Positions 23,648 to 37,108 of a stretch of 64,000 nucleotides of DNA are shown here, in pieces. The notes beneath the pieces were generated by a model. That model searched no databases and had not been told where the DNA came from. It saw only the letters and a list, made by a program, of their open reading frames with translations. A program made the position numbers and the translations under genes. The DNA is from Morella rubra (lineage: Eukaryota > Streptophyta > Magnoliopsida > Fagales > Myricaceae), in NCBI GenBank assembly GCA_003952965.2, contig CM025850.1, positions 12,254,663 through 12,318,662 on the forward strand, written 5' to 3'. Numbering within the stretch: position 1 is the first letter of the stretch; every line of letters starts with the position of its first letter.

Positions 23648-26163
23648 GTCCCGACTAAAACCTCTCTGGCTCTCCCTCTAAAACGTTACTTCCTCTCCCG
23701 CTGAAGGGCTAGCTGCTCTTCATCCTCACTCTGTCAAGACTCTCTCTCTCTCTCTCTCTCTCTCCTCTTAATGGGATTTCGAAATCAGTTCTTCAGTTTC
23801 AATATTTTGAAGTCTCAAATCTAAATATTGAACACAGATTCAGGTAATTTCTGCCTAGATTTATTGAGGTTGTGTATTATTGAGTAAATCCTTTTTGTTA
23901 GATTCGATTTTGGTTCTTCTTTTTTTTTGCTTAAAGGCGCTTTGAATTTCTAGATTTACAACTGGACTGGGTTGTTTAAACGATGGTAGTGCTTTCTTCC
24001 CCTGGACTTTCCTTGCTTTTTTTGGGTAATTTGCCTTTTCTTCAATACATTGCTATAGTGTCGAATTTCAGTACTTTGAATCCTATTTAGCCCATCAAAA
24101 CTCTTGAGAAGGTGTTCAAACTCGGGTTTATGAAAAATGCCAATAGTTTAAGTTTGGTTTTGTTTTTCTATGTTAGTCAATTCGAGCTCAAACTCAAATG
24201 AAGTTGTATCAATCTCCTCCCAATAAAGATTAGGAGTAGAGATAATTAGAGGGAGCAAGAACAAGAGTCAAGCTAATGGGGAGGCGAGGCTAGATAGATC
24301 GCTAAGATCACAATTAGAATTGGCAAGTTTTGTTATGTTTTTTCGTTTCACTTTGAAACCTTTGAACAAGCTCATTGCGCGTCATATTGATGGGCTTGTT
24401 TGGACATAAGCTTTTGAAATATTTCTTCCAGAATATTATCGCCATAGATGTGAACACCAGATCTCATAGAGATGTAAATACGTGTAGCATTTCAGGATAA
24501 TGGTGTGTAGATTCTGGTTTGAGTTTCTGATGTGGTTGCAAAGATTGTCTTAATTGTGTCAGCTGCGTGGTTTCAAATCTTTCATGTTTTTTTTCTCTGA
24601 ACTTGTCAGATTGGAATAATATTTAAGTTCGTAAAGAATGTGAATAGCCAATGGAATTGGGTTCTTGCGAATTGTTTACTGTTAGTCTGGTTGCTCATCT
24701 TCTGAAATATTGTCTGGTTTACCATTCTTAACTTTTTAAAGAATGTGAATAACCAAAACGGATGCTTTCTCCTTTGTTAATGATCTTTATGAAGTAGTAG
24801 ACGAGGATTGAGGGTTTTGATGAGCTTATACTTGTATCAGCTTTCGACTATTTGATGGCTTAATTAGACTGTTGTCATAGCATTTGGCTAGAAAAATGTT
24901 AACTTTTGAAGGCATTAGTTGGAAATTTTCTTTGGATTTTGGGTGTTAAAATGTTCAGAGTATAATTTCTTTTGCTATGCAGTATTTTCTATTTCTAGAG
25001 CACTTTCTTTTGTTATGTAGTACGTGATCGTGGCTAGTTTCGCTGCGATTTGGAGATTTACTTTGCATGAATTTTTATCAGTATATATTATTTTTTTTTT
25101 TTATTTATCACAAATTGATATTAAGAATTAAATATTAATCACATTGATTATGAAAAATATAATGCACTTCAAAATATTAAAAAGTACTTATAAGAAATAT
25201 ATTTAATATAACAATCAAACATTAAAAATTATAATACTTCACTAAAATTTAATTCATTAAAAAATACTTAACAAAATAAAGTGATTTCTGACAAAACAGA
25301 TGGAGCCTTAGCTACAATAAATTGATTTAATGCTTGGATTACTTTTTGGTGGATACTTCTAAGCTCTACGTTGACATTCATGTCTACCATGATGTGTAAG
25401 GAAGCCAATCATCTTAAAACAAATTCGTCCGAAACAAATTTTTCAGTCAAACGTGAGTATTTTTTTTTAAAAAATTCTTCGTGTTTATCTGTTTATCTTT
25501 TGTTCAAAATCTAGATGGGCTTGTAAATTCAAAGTCTAGATGGAGCCCAAGAATTTGAGAATAGTTGGTCTTTTTTAAAAAAGTCTCTATTTCTTTGTGG
25601 GTCTCCTATACTTATTATTAGTAAATATTTTCAGCATAAGATTAGAAAAAGATATAATTTTCGGGATAAGACCTGAGATTTGAGTTTAACTTTAATTGGT
25701 AAATACTTTCAGCTTAAGATTACAAAAAAGAAGTATTTTCAAAATTACTATCAGTTTCGTCACAGTAAAGAAATCACCAATTAAATGAAAAAGAATTGAC
25801 TTACCGTAAAATTTTAACTGTTTGATAATTTTTGCATTTCGCAGGTGATTACAAAACAAGCTGTTAATTAGACCTATCCGAACCGACCCAAAGGAAACAC
25901 CGACAGGCTCAGCTCAGCTATGTTTGGTTAGATTTTAAAATAATTTTTTGTATTTATATTTTTTAAAAATAGTGTAGGTTTTTTTAATATCGGTGAAGTA
26001 TATTAAAAATTGTTAAAATTTATAAAAATTATTAGAATCAGTGAGAAGGCATTGAAATTATGAAAACGTAACAGCCAGTGTTTGAAAACGTTTTCAAACA
26101 CTGGCGAAACGCAGGTACTCTCTAACTCCCTCGCATTCCTTCACCTTGTCATCTGGTTAGTCT

Positions 26164-26201
<38 letters not shown>

Positions 26202-26998
26202 TGTAATCCTGCATTTCTAGAGAACCCATCTCCGCCTTTTTTAGTTGTTGATTGCGCCAACTCTCCTTTATTTGTTTTGTGTTTTTTCTTTTAACGATTC
26301 AATATCCTTATTTCGTGGGTTTTATTGAATGTCTATGTATGCTTCGTGCCCAGTAGGAGGGATTGCAGATTTCTTTCGATGTCATTGATATGCTTGATTT
26401 TTCAATAAAATGTATGAGGTAAAGAATAAAGATATTTACAAGAGCCTATTGGGTTTTCTTTTAGATGCGTCTATATAATACGTCGAAGGATTGAATTTTA
26501 TTGCTGATTTAGTATAAGTGTCCGACGGTACGGGATTGAAGTGAGAATTAAAGGCAATGTGAGTTATTCGTCATAGAATCCTACTTTTATGAGGTTTGGT
26601 ATTAATTGAGGGGTATGTAAGTTTCACGCTTAATGACTTGTTTGATTGCTGAGAGAGGAGGAAAGAAAAAGAAATGACTTGTAGGCTCAGCTTATGCCTT
26701 GTTCGATTGCCTGGAATGTGTAACAATAAAAGAGAAATAAAGCTCAAATGTTGCTGGCTTTGTTCGGTTGGCATGTAAAGATTCGTTTGTTTTGGGTTCT
26801 CTTTCTGAGTTTTGTTTCCAAAGAGAATAGCAAAAAAGATTTTGCTTTGGGATGGAACAATATATTGAATATGCAGCTATGCAGATACCGTGATGCATTT
26901 TGGAAAAATTTTAGTTGTGTTTGTGTACTTAAAGGCTGTTATTTATTGCTCCCCTTGTGAAATTAAGGGAAATATAGGTAATAGACAAAGCAGAGAAA
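23648..26998. other. Spacer and probable 5' region of RRP43
   Basis: No coding region is supported. A TC microsatellite (about 13 repeats) lies near 23738-23764 and another CT tract near 26167-26194. Around 23690-23840 the sequence looks like a 5' leader exon followed by a GT donor (CAGGTAATTT), but I cannot tie it to a gene. The part from about 26110 on may be the untranslated leader of RRP43. Confidence 0.35.
26074..26105. repeat. Perfect 32-bp palindrome
   Basis: The centre is AAAACGTTTT, the outer arms are GCCAGTGTTTG and CAAACACTGGC, and there is no spacer and no mismatch over 32 bases. It lies about 0.9 kb upstream of the RRP43 start codon. It could extrude as a cruciform, bind a dimeric factor, or be a tiny inverted-repeat relic. 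Confidence 0.85.
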
Positions 26999-29900
26999 AT
27001 GGGGTTGCCAGATGCATCTGGCGATTTGTCGTTAGAGATGGAAGTGGATGCGTTCAGACGCCTCTTCCCTCTTCGTTTTTATGAGCGTCATCTCGCTGAA
27101 TCTATACGGCCTGATGGCAGGCCACTTGGAAGCGCTAGAGAAACCTCTATAGCTCCTGGTCGGTGAAAACCTTTTTCATTTATTCGCAATCTCATTGTGA
27201 AACTTCACATATACATTGTACTGTATTTGTGCTGATCAATCTTTTTTCTTTCTTTTGCCAAGGTGCTGTTGCATCTGCTGATGGCTCAGCATTGGCGAAG
27301 ATTGGTTCAACTGTGTGTGTCTTTCTCTCGCTCTCTCCCTCCATGTGTGTTTTGTGATATGTTAAAGCATAGTTGGGCATACGAGTTCTTTTATTTTATT
27401 TGTTGTCTGGCTGAAATTTTTTTTTTTTGTTACTTGGACAGACGATGTTGGCTGCTATTAAAATGGAAGTCATGACTCCTACAATAGAGTTACCTGATGA
27501 GGGCTGCATAGGTTGACGAACTGCATCGTTCTTTTACCTAAAATATTTCTTTTTCTTCTTTCTCTTGCCTCTTTCCGCTTTTATATACGAGATTTGAAGA
27601 TGTATATCTTTGGAATCTTCAGCTGTTGATTTCCACATGCCTCCAATTTGTTCTCCGATTGTTAGGCCTGGCAGGCCATCTGAGGCAGTGCCAGTTGTTT
27701 CAACAACATTATCTGACTCTATTTCAAGGTATACAATCATATCCTCTAGCTGCTGTTAATACTTATTCTTTATCCAAAGTCGTTTAAGTTGGGATATTGA
27801 GCTTATGTTGATTGATGTTTAATTTGGGCTGTCTGAGGTACCAAGGAGTTTCACCTAGCTCCCCCCCGCCTCTTTTTGTTTTCCAATAGAGTCAACAACT
27901 TACGCCCTAACATGGTTAAGGTTGTCATTTAGGACACTTTCAAGGTGTCAAATGAAATTATCGTCTGGAAGAGGATTTGAATGCAATTTTTCTTATTAGA
28001 TCAGAAGTGTAAGCTCATCAGGACTTATAAAACATCAGTCAGTTTTACATAATTTTTGTAGGGCTGATAGGGTCTTCTATGATTGGTCACAGATCTCATC
28101 TAATCTTGTTTTCCTATGCTATTCCATTTTTATCCCTGGTTTGGTGCAACTTTTCTGTAATAACTACTTGTATGTGTTGTTGCAGTTCTGGCATGATTAA
28201 TTTGAAAGAGCTATCATTGGTCAGTGGCAAAGCTGCTTGGATGGCATACTTGGTAATGATTTTATATTTTCTGCATTATCATCTTAATTTACCGCAGGAG
28301 GTCTTCCTTTCGGTGCTTCAAGCATGTTCTTTGGGAATTTATGAGTAACAATGATTTTTTTTTTCTATTGTAGTATAAAGGAATGCTCAATGTTGTATCT
28401 TGCAGGATATATACTGCTTGGATGCTGATGGTGCTCCCTTTGATGCTGCTTTGCTTTCAGCTGTTGCTGCCTGCTCTCATTGTAAGAGCTGTGTGCCTTA
28501 TACTAGTTGGTGTTATGTGTGGTCCACTATGCTAGCAAAATGCCTCTCAGCTAGAGCCTAAAAATCTTATAATACTTGGCCACAATGCAGTGCACCCTGA
28601 GAATTCAGTTACTGCATTCGGAACATATACCGTTTCCCTGTTTTGGTGCTTTGATGCCAAAGAGCCTCATGACTTTCTCTATGTTTTTGACCCTATGTAT
28701 GGAGCATTAATCGTACTATTGTATGTGGCCGGGATACGATATTATGTATTTTTCCCTCATTAACGAATACATGCGTGTCTGAATGTTTTCTGTTGGTTGT
28801 ATTTTTACTTTTTACATGTGAGAGTACTATTTGATAGAAGCTGGGAAATGCATTTTAATCTGCAGAATCAGCTTGCCAGTTTATTGTTCCTTCTTTCTTA
28901 TGTGCATAGTCACCCAACAAAGCTTCTTGCTTTATGATCTCATCCCCATAGCACGAGATATTGAGGTTTGATGGGTGTTTTATGGGGCAAGGTCAAACAT
29001 GTGTTGGTGTTCGCCTGGAATTTGACATTCGTGGACAACTGTAGACAGTTTGATGTGCAGATTTTTCACATTATCTTCGAAGAGCTTTTTATTGTAATTG
29101 CCTTTCTAGAATCGGGTACCTAACGCTCGGACTCAGTTTCAAGCTTTTATAATCACGTGAAAAATCTGCAATTATACTTGCATAACCTTCGATTTTTATG
29201 CACCTACTTGGACTTCTATTTCCATTTGCATACATTTGAGGGCATATATAACTCAACATCTTTACCAATGTATGCGGTATCTTATTGTTATAAAATCTTT
29301 CCAATGTCTTGCAGTACAAATCCCTGCTGTTTCCCTAAATGATGATGGTAAAATAGTTGTTGTATCTGAGGAAGATGGAGGAAAGCTGGATAAGGAGCAC
29401 GTCAACAGGGAAAAGAGGAAGCTCACATTGAGAAGCATTCCTTTCTCACTGACATGTATACTACACAAGAATTACATCTTGGCAGATCCCACTGCACAGG
29501 AAGAGTCGATCATGGAGACTGTTGTTACTGTGGTTTTGGATTCATCAAGTCATCTCATTTCTCTTTACAAGCCTGGTAGAGCAGTTCTTGCCTCTACTTC
29601 AGCAGTACAGGTTGGTTTTTCTCCCTGAAAACACGCTCGTTAAGGAACCATAAGAAATATCATTCGAGTGTTTAGTGCGTTCCAAGCTGTTGTCCCACAG
29701 TATACTGTGTTCAACTTTGATACCTGGAGCTACATGCATATTTGATTCTGTGGTTGACATGGTCACAATATATTTCAGACTAAGGTTGGTAAAAGCTGGT
29801 TTTGACATCAATTCCCTTCCTATCATGGAAGCTTTGTGTTGGTTGTAGTAATTCATTCTTTCGAATAGGTATAAAGTTGTCTGGCACTCATTGGATATCA

Positions 29901-30083
29901 TGCAATTTGGTCTTGCCAGTGAACATTAAACAGTGGCCTATAGAAATTGAAAGTTACGAGTCAAATGCTGATGAAGGGTTGCTGTTATTGCAGGATTGCA
30001 TTGCATTGACAAGACAAAGAGTGAGAGAGTTACTGAAGATCTTAGATGAAGCAAATTCTAGCATGGAGGTTGACAAGGTTTGA
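26999..30083 (+). CDS. RRP43: Exosome complex core subunit RRP43
   Basis: This is an RNase PH-fold subunit of the hexameric ring of the RNA exosome, which degrades and trims RNA 3'-to-5' in nucleus and cytoplasm; in plants this subunit is thought to be structural. Eight exons with GT-AG borders and closing phases are 26999-27158, 27263-27312, 27442-27511, 27623-27728, 28186-28252, 28406-28481, 29315-29610 and 29994-30083, encoding 304 aa, the family's usual length. It starts MGLPDASGDLSLEMEVDAF and continues with FRRLFPLRFYERHL, RPDGRPL, SADGSALAKIGST, DEGCIAVDFHMPPICSP, LVSGKAAWMAYLDIYCLD, then REKRKLTLRSIPFSLTCIL and DPTAQEESIME. These match Arabidopsis RRP43 (At1g60080) as I remember it. 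Nothing in it looks broken. The last exon might extend if a GT after AAG (30078) is used as donor. Confidence 0.95.
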
Positions 30084-30776
30084 TATGTATTTTTTAGGGG
30101 ATTCTCTTACTGATTAGTGCAATAGGTAAGTAGTTATGCTGTTTTGCATCTATATCTGTTTATTCTTTGTTTCTGTAGTCACATTGTTAATTCTATAAGA
30201 ATATTTTTGAAGGGGTAGCATTAAACCGTTCTTTTGAATTTCCAGGTAAATCGATCATCTCTCTTGTTGTACTGCACTCTTCTCTCGCTTAATGCACTCT
30301 CTTCTTCTTCTACTGCCACTGCATCCTTCTGTTTGTATCCAGTCTGGAAACTTTCTCTACGCTTTTTCTTCTGCTTCTCCTTTCAATGCCTATTTGATTT
30401 TTGGGTTTTTTTTTTTTTTGGTTGGGGGGGGGGGGGGGGGGTGGTGTGCAAAACTGATTGAAGCTCTGTTGCGCTGGTACGTTGAATATGCAGGAAGTTT
30501 GGCATCTTTCAGATAAAACAGAACAAGTGATGTGTAACCTACAACCGCCACGTCAAGACATAACTGAATCCATCCACGGATGAAACGGAATCCAATGAAT
30601 GCCTATCCGTTAAACGTAAGGACAACGTACTTTCACTCCAATTATTGCTATTCTTTCATAAATTTTTTTAAAATTTTGCTTTTCATTATTTTCAAAAATT
30701 TAATTAAATTATAATATAAACATTTATAAAATTTTGATAAAATCTTGATTTGCAAACATTGTTTTTATATGTTTTC
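30084..30776. other. Spacer after RRP43 with an 18-nt poly-G run
   Basis: AT-rich sequence and the RRP43 3' untranslated region. A run of T followed by GGTT and then 18 consecutive G lies at 30424-30441. Confidence 0.5.
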
Positions 30777-31235
30777 TGTAACAAACTAGAAATAGAATAT
30801 AAAATTCTGTATGAAATTTCACTTCATTCTATTGTAGTTAGTTTAGTTCGAGGTAGCTAACCTCCAAATCTCCCAAAAGAGACAAAATAACGCAATACAA
30901 GTTTCTGTACACCGTGAGAATAAACTAGCCAAACAGATATACCTTGGTGACTAAGCAGGGCCAGATCTAATGGTAATGGACCGAAATAAGCTCAACCCAA
31001 ACTAAGGAAATAACAAAGCCGAAAAACAATACAAAGCAACTAACATAAAGAACAACCAAATGAAGGCCCAACCGACAATCTCAACCAAGGCAACTAAACA
31101 GAAGTGAATCCAACACTTCTTGAATAATCTCGAAGGTCACCGATTATCGCGAGCCCCAGCCTATCTCTTCCAAAGCTTCGACCTTTACCCTTCTGCAGCA
31201 GCCCCAAGCTTCCAAGCCGTCGCGTGTATGTAACA
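30777..31235 (-). repeat. 3' LTR of the Ty3/gypsy element
   Basis: It starts TGTAACAAAC and ends GTATGTAACA in plus orientation. It pairs with 35606-36065. Confidence 0.9.
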
Positions 31236-34200
31236 ATGGCCTCCCCTTAAAACACCTTGCCCACAAGGTGGGGAAAGTCTGCAGAAGACAGAAAGACGTT
31301 GGAGGCGTTCCCAAGTGGCGTCATCAGAGGTCTATCCCTGCCACTGGACGAGCACCTCAGTGATGGGCTTGTTTCCTGAGCGCACCATCCTACGATCCAG
31401 GACGTGGAGAGGCTCGGACGAATGGCACCTGAAGAGTCAACCAATGGCAAAGTGGGAAGGGGGTTCACTCGACGCCCTAAATGTTTCTTAAGTTGGGAAA
31501 CATGGAACACCGGGTGGATCTGAGCTCCTGGGGGTAAATCCAAGCGGTAGGCCACCACTCCGATGCGCTCCACGATAGCAAACGGCCCATAGAAGCAGGG
31601 GGACAACTTCATATTATGGCATTGTCGAACTGAAAGTTGGCGATACAGTTGGAGTTAGAGGTAAACTAAATCTCCAACTTGAAATTCTCTTTCAGATCTG
31701 TTAATATCAGCATATTTTTTCATCTTATTCTGTGCTTTTTGGACGTTCTCACGAAGGAGTTGCAGTAGCTGGTCTCGGGTGCAAAGCTCGATGTCCACAG
31801 CAGCCACAGTAGTAGTTCCAGCTTCATAGATTGGTAACCTAGGAGGTGAGTAGCCATACACAGCTTCGAAAGGAGATAATTTTGTGGACATGTGCTGATT
31901 AGTATTATAACTCCATTCGGCTAGAGGTAGAAATTGCATCCATTCCTTGGGCTTGTCACCTATCACACACTGTAGATAGCATTCAATGCACTTATTAACT
32001 GCCTCAGTTTGCCCATCTGTTTGAGGATGATAGGCAGTGCTATAATTGAGCTGAGTACCCTGCATGCGAAACAATTCTCTCCAAAAATTACTTGTGAACA
32101 CAGGATCTCGGTCTGAGACTATAGTGTTGGGTAGGCCATGTATTTAAATACTGTCTGTAGGAAGACCGCTGCTACTGACTTAGCTGTGTAAGGGTGGGTG
32201 AGTGCCATGAAATGGCTATATTTTGTGAATCTGTCCACTACCACAAAATAACAGTATAGCCTTTAGAAGGGGGAAGTCCATCAATAAAGTCCATAGAAAT
32301 GTCTTGCCATGGTTGAGCAAGAATAGGTAAGGTTGTAGTACCCCTGCTGGTAGTACCGTTTCGTGCTTATTCTGTTGGCAAATCCTGCAATGCCGAATAT
32401 AGTGCCTCACTTCCCTCTTCAAACCCTTCCAATAAAAATATCTCTTCAACCTCTGATAGGTCTTTTCATAGCCAGCATGTCCTCCAACAGGACTATCATG
32501 AACCATTTGAAAAATCTTTTCCTTGAGGGGTGGGCTTTCACCTATAATAATTCTCCCTTTGTAGGTAAGGACCCCATTAGTCAAGGTATATTTTAATAGA
32601 TCAAGTTTCCTTTCCCTTAGCTGGTTCAGTAATTCTTGGAGGTGACTATCATGTGCATAAGTCGCCTTCAGATCTTCAAGCCATGTAGCTATGGGAAATG
32701 AAATAGCTTTAAATTCTCCCACTTCCTTTATTGTCTCATATTTTCTGGATAGAGCATCAGCAGCTCTATTCTCCCGGCCCTGCTTGTACTCAACCAAAAA
32801 ATCATACCCAAAAAGCTTGGTGACCCACTTTTACTGGAGTGGAGTTCCTACCTTTTGCTCCAACAAATGCTTGAGACTTTGCTAGTCAGTTTTGACCTTA
32901 AAAGTTTGACCCAATAAATATGGTCGCCATTTCTTAATGGCACTGACCAGAGCCAATAACTCCCTTTCTGCCATTCAATGCTTGACTGAAAAATGCCAAA
33001 GACTGCCCTTCTTGCATCAAAACCGCACCAATGCCTACCCCAGAGGCATCACATTCAATAACAAAGAGCTTAGTAAAATCTGGAAGTGCTAATATCGGTG
33101 GATTAGTCACTGCCTTCTTGAGTTGCTGAAAAGCCTCAGTGGCTGCCTCAGTCCAATGAAATACATTCTTTTTTAAGAGCTGTGTTAAGGGTGCTGCAAT
33201 GGACCCGTAACCTTTGATAAACTTCCGATAGTAACCTGTCGAGCCCAAGAACCCTCTCAAGGCCTTGATGTTCTTCGGGAGGGGCCAATTTGTCATGGAT
33301 TGCAGCTTAATAGGATCTGCCCGTACACCTTGATCCTAAATTAGATGCCCCAAATACTCTATTTCCTTGCATGCAAAGTGACATTTCGACCTTTTGGCAA
33401 ATAAACTATGCTGTTGTAGTAGGCTTAGAGTAATTTCCAGATGCTTTAGATGTTCCTCCTCTCCTTTACTGTATACCAAAATGTCATCAAAAAACACTAA
33501 AATGAACTTTCGAAGATAGGGTCGAAATACCTCATTCATTAGTGCTTGGAACGAAGAGGGAGCATTAGTAAGCCCAAAGGGCATTACTAGAAACTCGTAA
33601 TGGCCTTTATGTGTTCGGAAAGCCGTTTTAGGTATGTCTTCAACCTTAACACGAATCTGATGGTAACCAGATCATAAATCGCGCTTAGAGAACATCCTTG
33701 CACCATTCAGCTCATCAATCACGGGAATAGGAAATTTGTACTCAATAGTAGCATGGTTTAAAGCCTGGTAAACATTATGGCCTTTGTGAGGGTCTCACCA
33801 CCCCTGTTTGTAAAAGCTCCTTCACAATTCTTTCGATTTCATCCTTTTGAAAATATGCGTACCTATATGATCGCACACTTACGGGTTGAACACCTTCTTT
33901 GAGTAGGATAGCATGGTCATGTGTCCGTTGTGGGGGTAACCCTTTTGGCTCATCAAACACCCCAGAAAACCTGGTCAGAATTTTAGCCACTGCCCCTTCC
34001 TCTACAATGTCCACAGTCTGCCCATTATCTACTCCAATCAGTTGGAGAATCAGTCCACGTTGTTCCCCTTTTTGCCTCATGAATTGCAAAGAATCATGCA
34101 CAAAATGAGTGGAAACCAATCCCTTCAATAATACTTGCTGATCATGGTGACTGAATTTCATGGTTAGTTCATTAAAATTCCACAAAATGGAACCAAGAGC

Positions 34201-35605
34201 ACTTAACCATTGAACCCCTAGAACAACATCACATCCACCGAGAATTAATACATGTGCCTCAATTACAAACTCATGCCCTTGGAACTTGAGTTATACATTT
34301 TTACATTGACCTTCACTTCTCATTTTCTCCCCATTAGCTACAGTAACTGCCAGCCTTTGACTTACATCCACCTTAAGTTGAGCTTCTTTCATAATCCTTA
34401 GATCAAGGAAGTTATGAGTGCTGCCACTATCTATTAAAACCACACACTCTTGATGGTTGATCTTCCCCTTCAGCCTCATCATTTTTGGAGTACAAGCTCC
34501 CGAAATGGCATGCAATGATATACTGAGCTCTTCCTCAGCACCTTCAATTTGGGTCTCACCACCCAAATGCTCTTTAGTTTCCTCTTCCCCTTCACTAAGG
34601 TTCCCAAACTCCTCTTGTCCTTCCATTACAAATAATTTGAGGCTGTTGCACTTGTGCTGTGGATTCCACATAGAATCGCAATAGTAGCACAAACCTTTCT
34701 CCTTCCTTTCTCTCATCTATTGTGGGGAGATCTTTTGCACCTGCATCTTAGGCTTAACTCTCATCCCTCCAGCAGTAGGACTACTATTGGTATGCTAAAA
34801 TCCAGCTGTAATAGCTGGTCTATTGTTCCTCCTATTCACCATCAGGTTTTCTTCTTGCATCTTTGCGAGCCCATAAGCTGAATGTATGTTGGTTGGATTT
34901 AACATCCTCATCATTAGCCTAATTTCATCCTTTAACCCACTTAAGAAGCAACTTAATTTGTACCTCTCATCCAACCCCTTAAGTCTATTCGCTAGTGCTT
35001 CAAATTGACTTTTGTACTCCTCTACAGTAGAAGTTTGTCTCAATTTCATCATACTCTCCATAGGATCATCATAAGTGTGGGTTCCGAACCTCATAAGCAT
35101 AGCCTTGGTAAAGGCATTCCAGCTAGTTATAGAACCCGTTTGTTCCACCTCATGAAACCAAACCAATGCTTTGCCTTCCATATGAAATGAGGCAATCAAA
35201 ATACGATAGGTGGGTTGTGTTTGATTAAATGCAAAGAACTGATTGGCTCGATAAATTCATCCTGTGGGGTCTTTTCCATGAAATTTGGGAAAGTCTAGCC
35301 TTACCGATTTCAAATAAATGCCTCTAGAATCTGAATTGTTTTGGGGTCCACGAGATTCAGGGTGTGATGTTTCTCCTACCTCCAAGGACTTGTTTCGCAC
35401 CACTGCTTGCAGCCCAGCAGTAAGTGTCTCCAATTGTTTGGTTATATTTTCCAAAACTCCTTACTGATTCTCCTGCACCTTCCGCAGACCCTCCTAATTT
35501 TGCTGTTGGAGCTCCTGTTGTTTCCTCATGTCTGCCAAGGAATCCAGTGCCTGGTTCAACCTTTTACCGTCAGCCATGGATGGATCGTCCGCTCTGATAC
35601 CAAAT

Positions 35606-36065
35606 TGTAACAAACTAGAAATAGAATATAGAATTCTGTATGAAATTTCACTTCATTCGATGGTATTCAGCTTAGTTCGAGGTAGCTAACCTCCAAATCT
35701 CCCAAAAGAGACAAAATAATGCAATACAAGTTTCTGCACATCGTGAGAATAAACTAGCCAAACAGATATACCCTGGTGACCAAGCAGGGCCAGATCTGAT
35801 GGTAATGGACCGAAATAAGCTCAGCCCAAACTAAGGAAATAACAAAGCCCAAAAACAATACAAAGCAACTAACATAAAGAACAACCAAATGAAGGCCCAG
35901 CCGACAACCTCAACCAAGGCAACTAAACAGAAGTGAATCCGACACTTCTTGAATAATCTCGAAGGTCACCGATTATCGCGAGCCCCATCCTATCTCTTCC
36001 AAAGCTTTCGACCTTTACCCTTCTGCAGCAGCCCTAATCTTCTAAGCCGCCGTGTGTATGTAACA
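35606..36065 (-). repeat. 5' LTR of the Ty3/gypsy element
   Basis: It has the same ends as the partner LTR and lies next to the initiator-tRNA primer-binding site at about 35590-35604. Confidence 0.9.
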
Positions 36066-36930
36066 TTTTCTTTAATAATAAAATAATATATATTGCTACA
36101 GCGATAGTCTTGTGGTTTGTGATAGCGACCTTCAAGTATTTCACGAAAAATATCAAGTTTTTATTTTTTATGAAACAGTATCAAGTATTTGAATATAAAT
36201 TTGAGTCACGTCAAAGTTAAAATGTGTGTTTATTATAATGTAAATAAATGATTTGAGTCAAGTATTTCATGAAAAATATCAAGTTTTTATTTTTATTTTT
36301 GATTTAACAGTATCAAGTGTTTGAATATAAATTTAAGTCAAGGTAAAGTTAAAATTTGTCTTTATTATAATGTAAGAGATAATTTGAGTCATGTTTGTTG
36401 GTATGCTAAAATATAAATTTTAATTTCAAAATTTTTTCTTTTTTCTCTTTAAATTATTTTTTATATTATAATAAATATAAATATTCATTACTAATTTTTA
36501 TAAAATAAAAAATAAAAAAATTTCATACGTTTCAGCGTGAAACAGAACAAAATTTCAATATCCTCAATTTTCACGTTCCTAAATATTTTAAAGTTTGCCA
36601 ACACATCAGTCAATCTGTGGCCTAACCATACACGTGGACTTTGGGCCGACATGGCGTACATCCACTCAAAGAGGGTTATCTTGGTGGTCTAGCTATAGCC
36701 AACAAGGTAACTCTGTTATTGGATCGATGACTCAACAGCAAGGACATGATAGGCTTCTATGGCAAACAGTAGAGAGAAAAACAGCGGATCTGTACGCACT
36801 CACTGACGTCGGGCATTAATAAGGGGGAAAGAATGGGGCTCCTCGTGGCAGGTCTGCAAGATGCCGAGGGCCCAAAAAATTGTTCACCACAGCGAGCGAA
36901 AAGGAAATGCGTACTTTCCTACTCATGTCC
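36066..36930. other. AT-rich spacer
   Basis: It contains two loosely repeated blocks with TATCAAGTTTTTATTTTT and TTTGAATATAAATTTRAGTCA (about 36148-36260 and 36258-36360), that is, a diverged direct repeat of about 110 bp. No gene. Confidence 0.5.
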
Positions 36931-37002
36931 TGCACCAAAGGCTCTCTTATATATACCAGAAAATAGTTAAAACCGTCCAAAATACCGTCACTGTCAAAGA
37001 CG

Positions 37003-37108
37003 ATTGGAAAATATCTTGCTATACTCGTCCCTCTCTATTCTTGTCGTTCCTCTCGCTCTCAAGCTCTGTCTTCAATCAAGAACAAAATCCAAGCACCTCC
37101 CATCAAGC
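37003..37108 (+). pseudogene. CYP81 N-terminal relic 1
   Basis: A stretch matching the first 30-35 codons of the CYP81 gene (membrane anchor region, CTATACTCGTCCCTCTCTAT, CTTCAATCAAGAACAAAATC) is followed by unrelated sequence. The start codon has become ATT and nothing of the rest of the gene follows. It is nearly the same as the relic at 42914. Confidence 0.7.

Larger units (their letters stand above)
30777..36065 (-). mobile_element. Ty3/gypsy chromovirus-type LTR retrotransposon, broken
   Basis: A 5.3-kb element lies on the minus strand with two LTRs (30777-31235 and 35606-36065) and a 5-bp target duplication TTTTC on each side. Inside the 5' LTR the minus strand reads TGGTATCAGAGC, the primer-binding site for initiator methionine tRNA. 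A purine tract (AAGGGGAGG) lies before the 3' LTR. Parts in order are gag (about 34.8-35.5 kb), aspartic protease (about 34.3-34.7 kb), reverse transcriptase (about 33.3-34.2 kb), RNase H (about 32.8-33.3 kb), and integrase with a chromodomain-like end (about 31.3-32.8 kb). Size and LTR length suit a Reina-like lineage, but that is inference. The coding region is broken in roughly eight or more places. LTRs differ by about 5 percent by eye, implying insertion a few million years ago. Confidence 0.92.
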
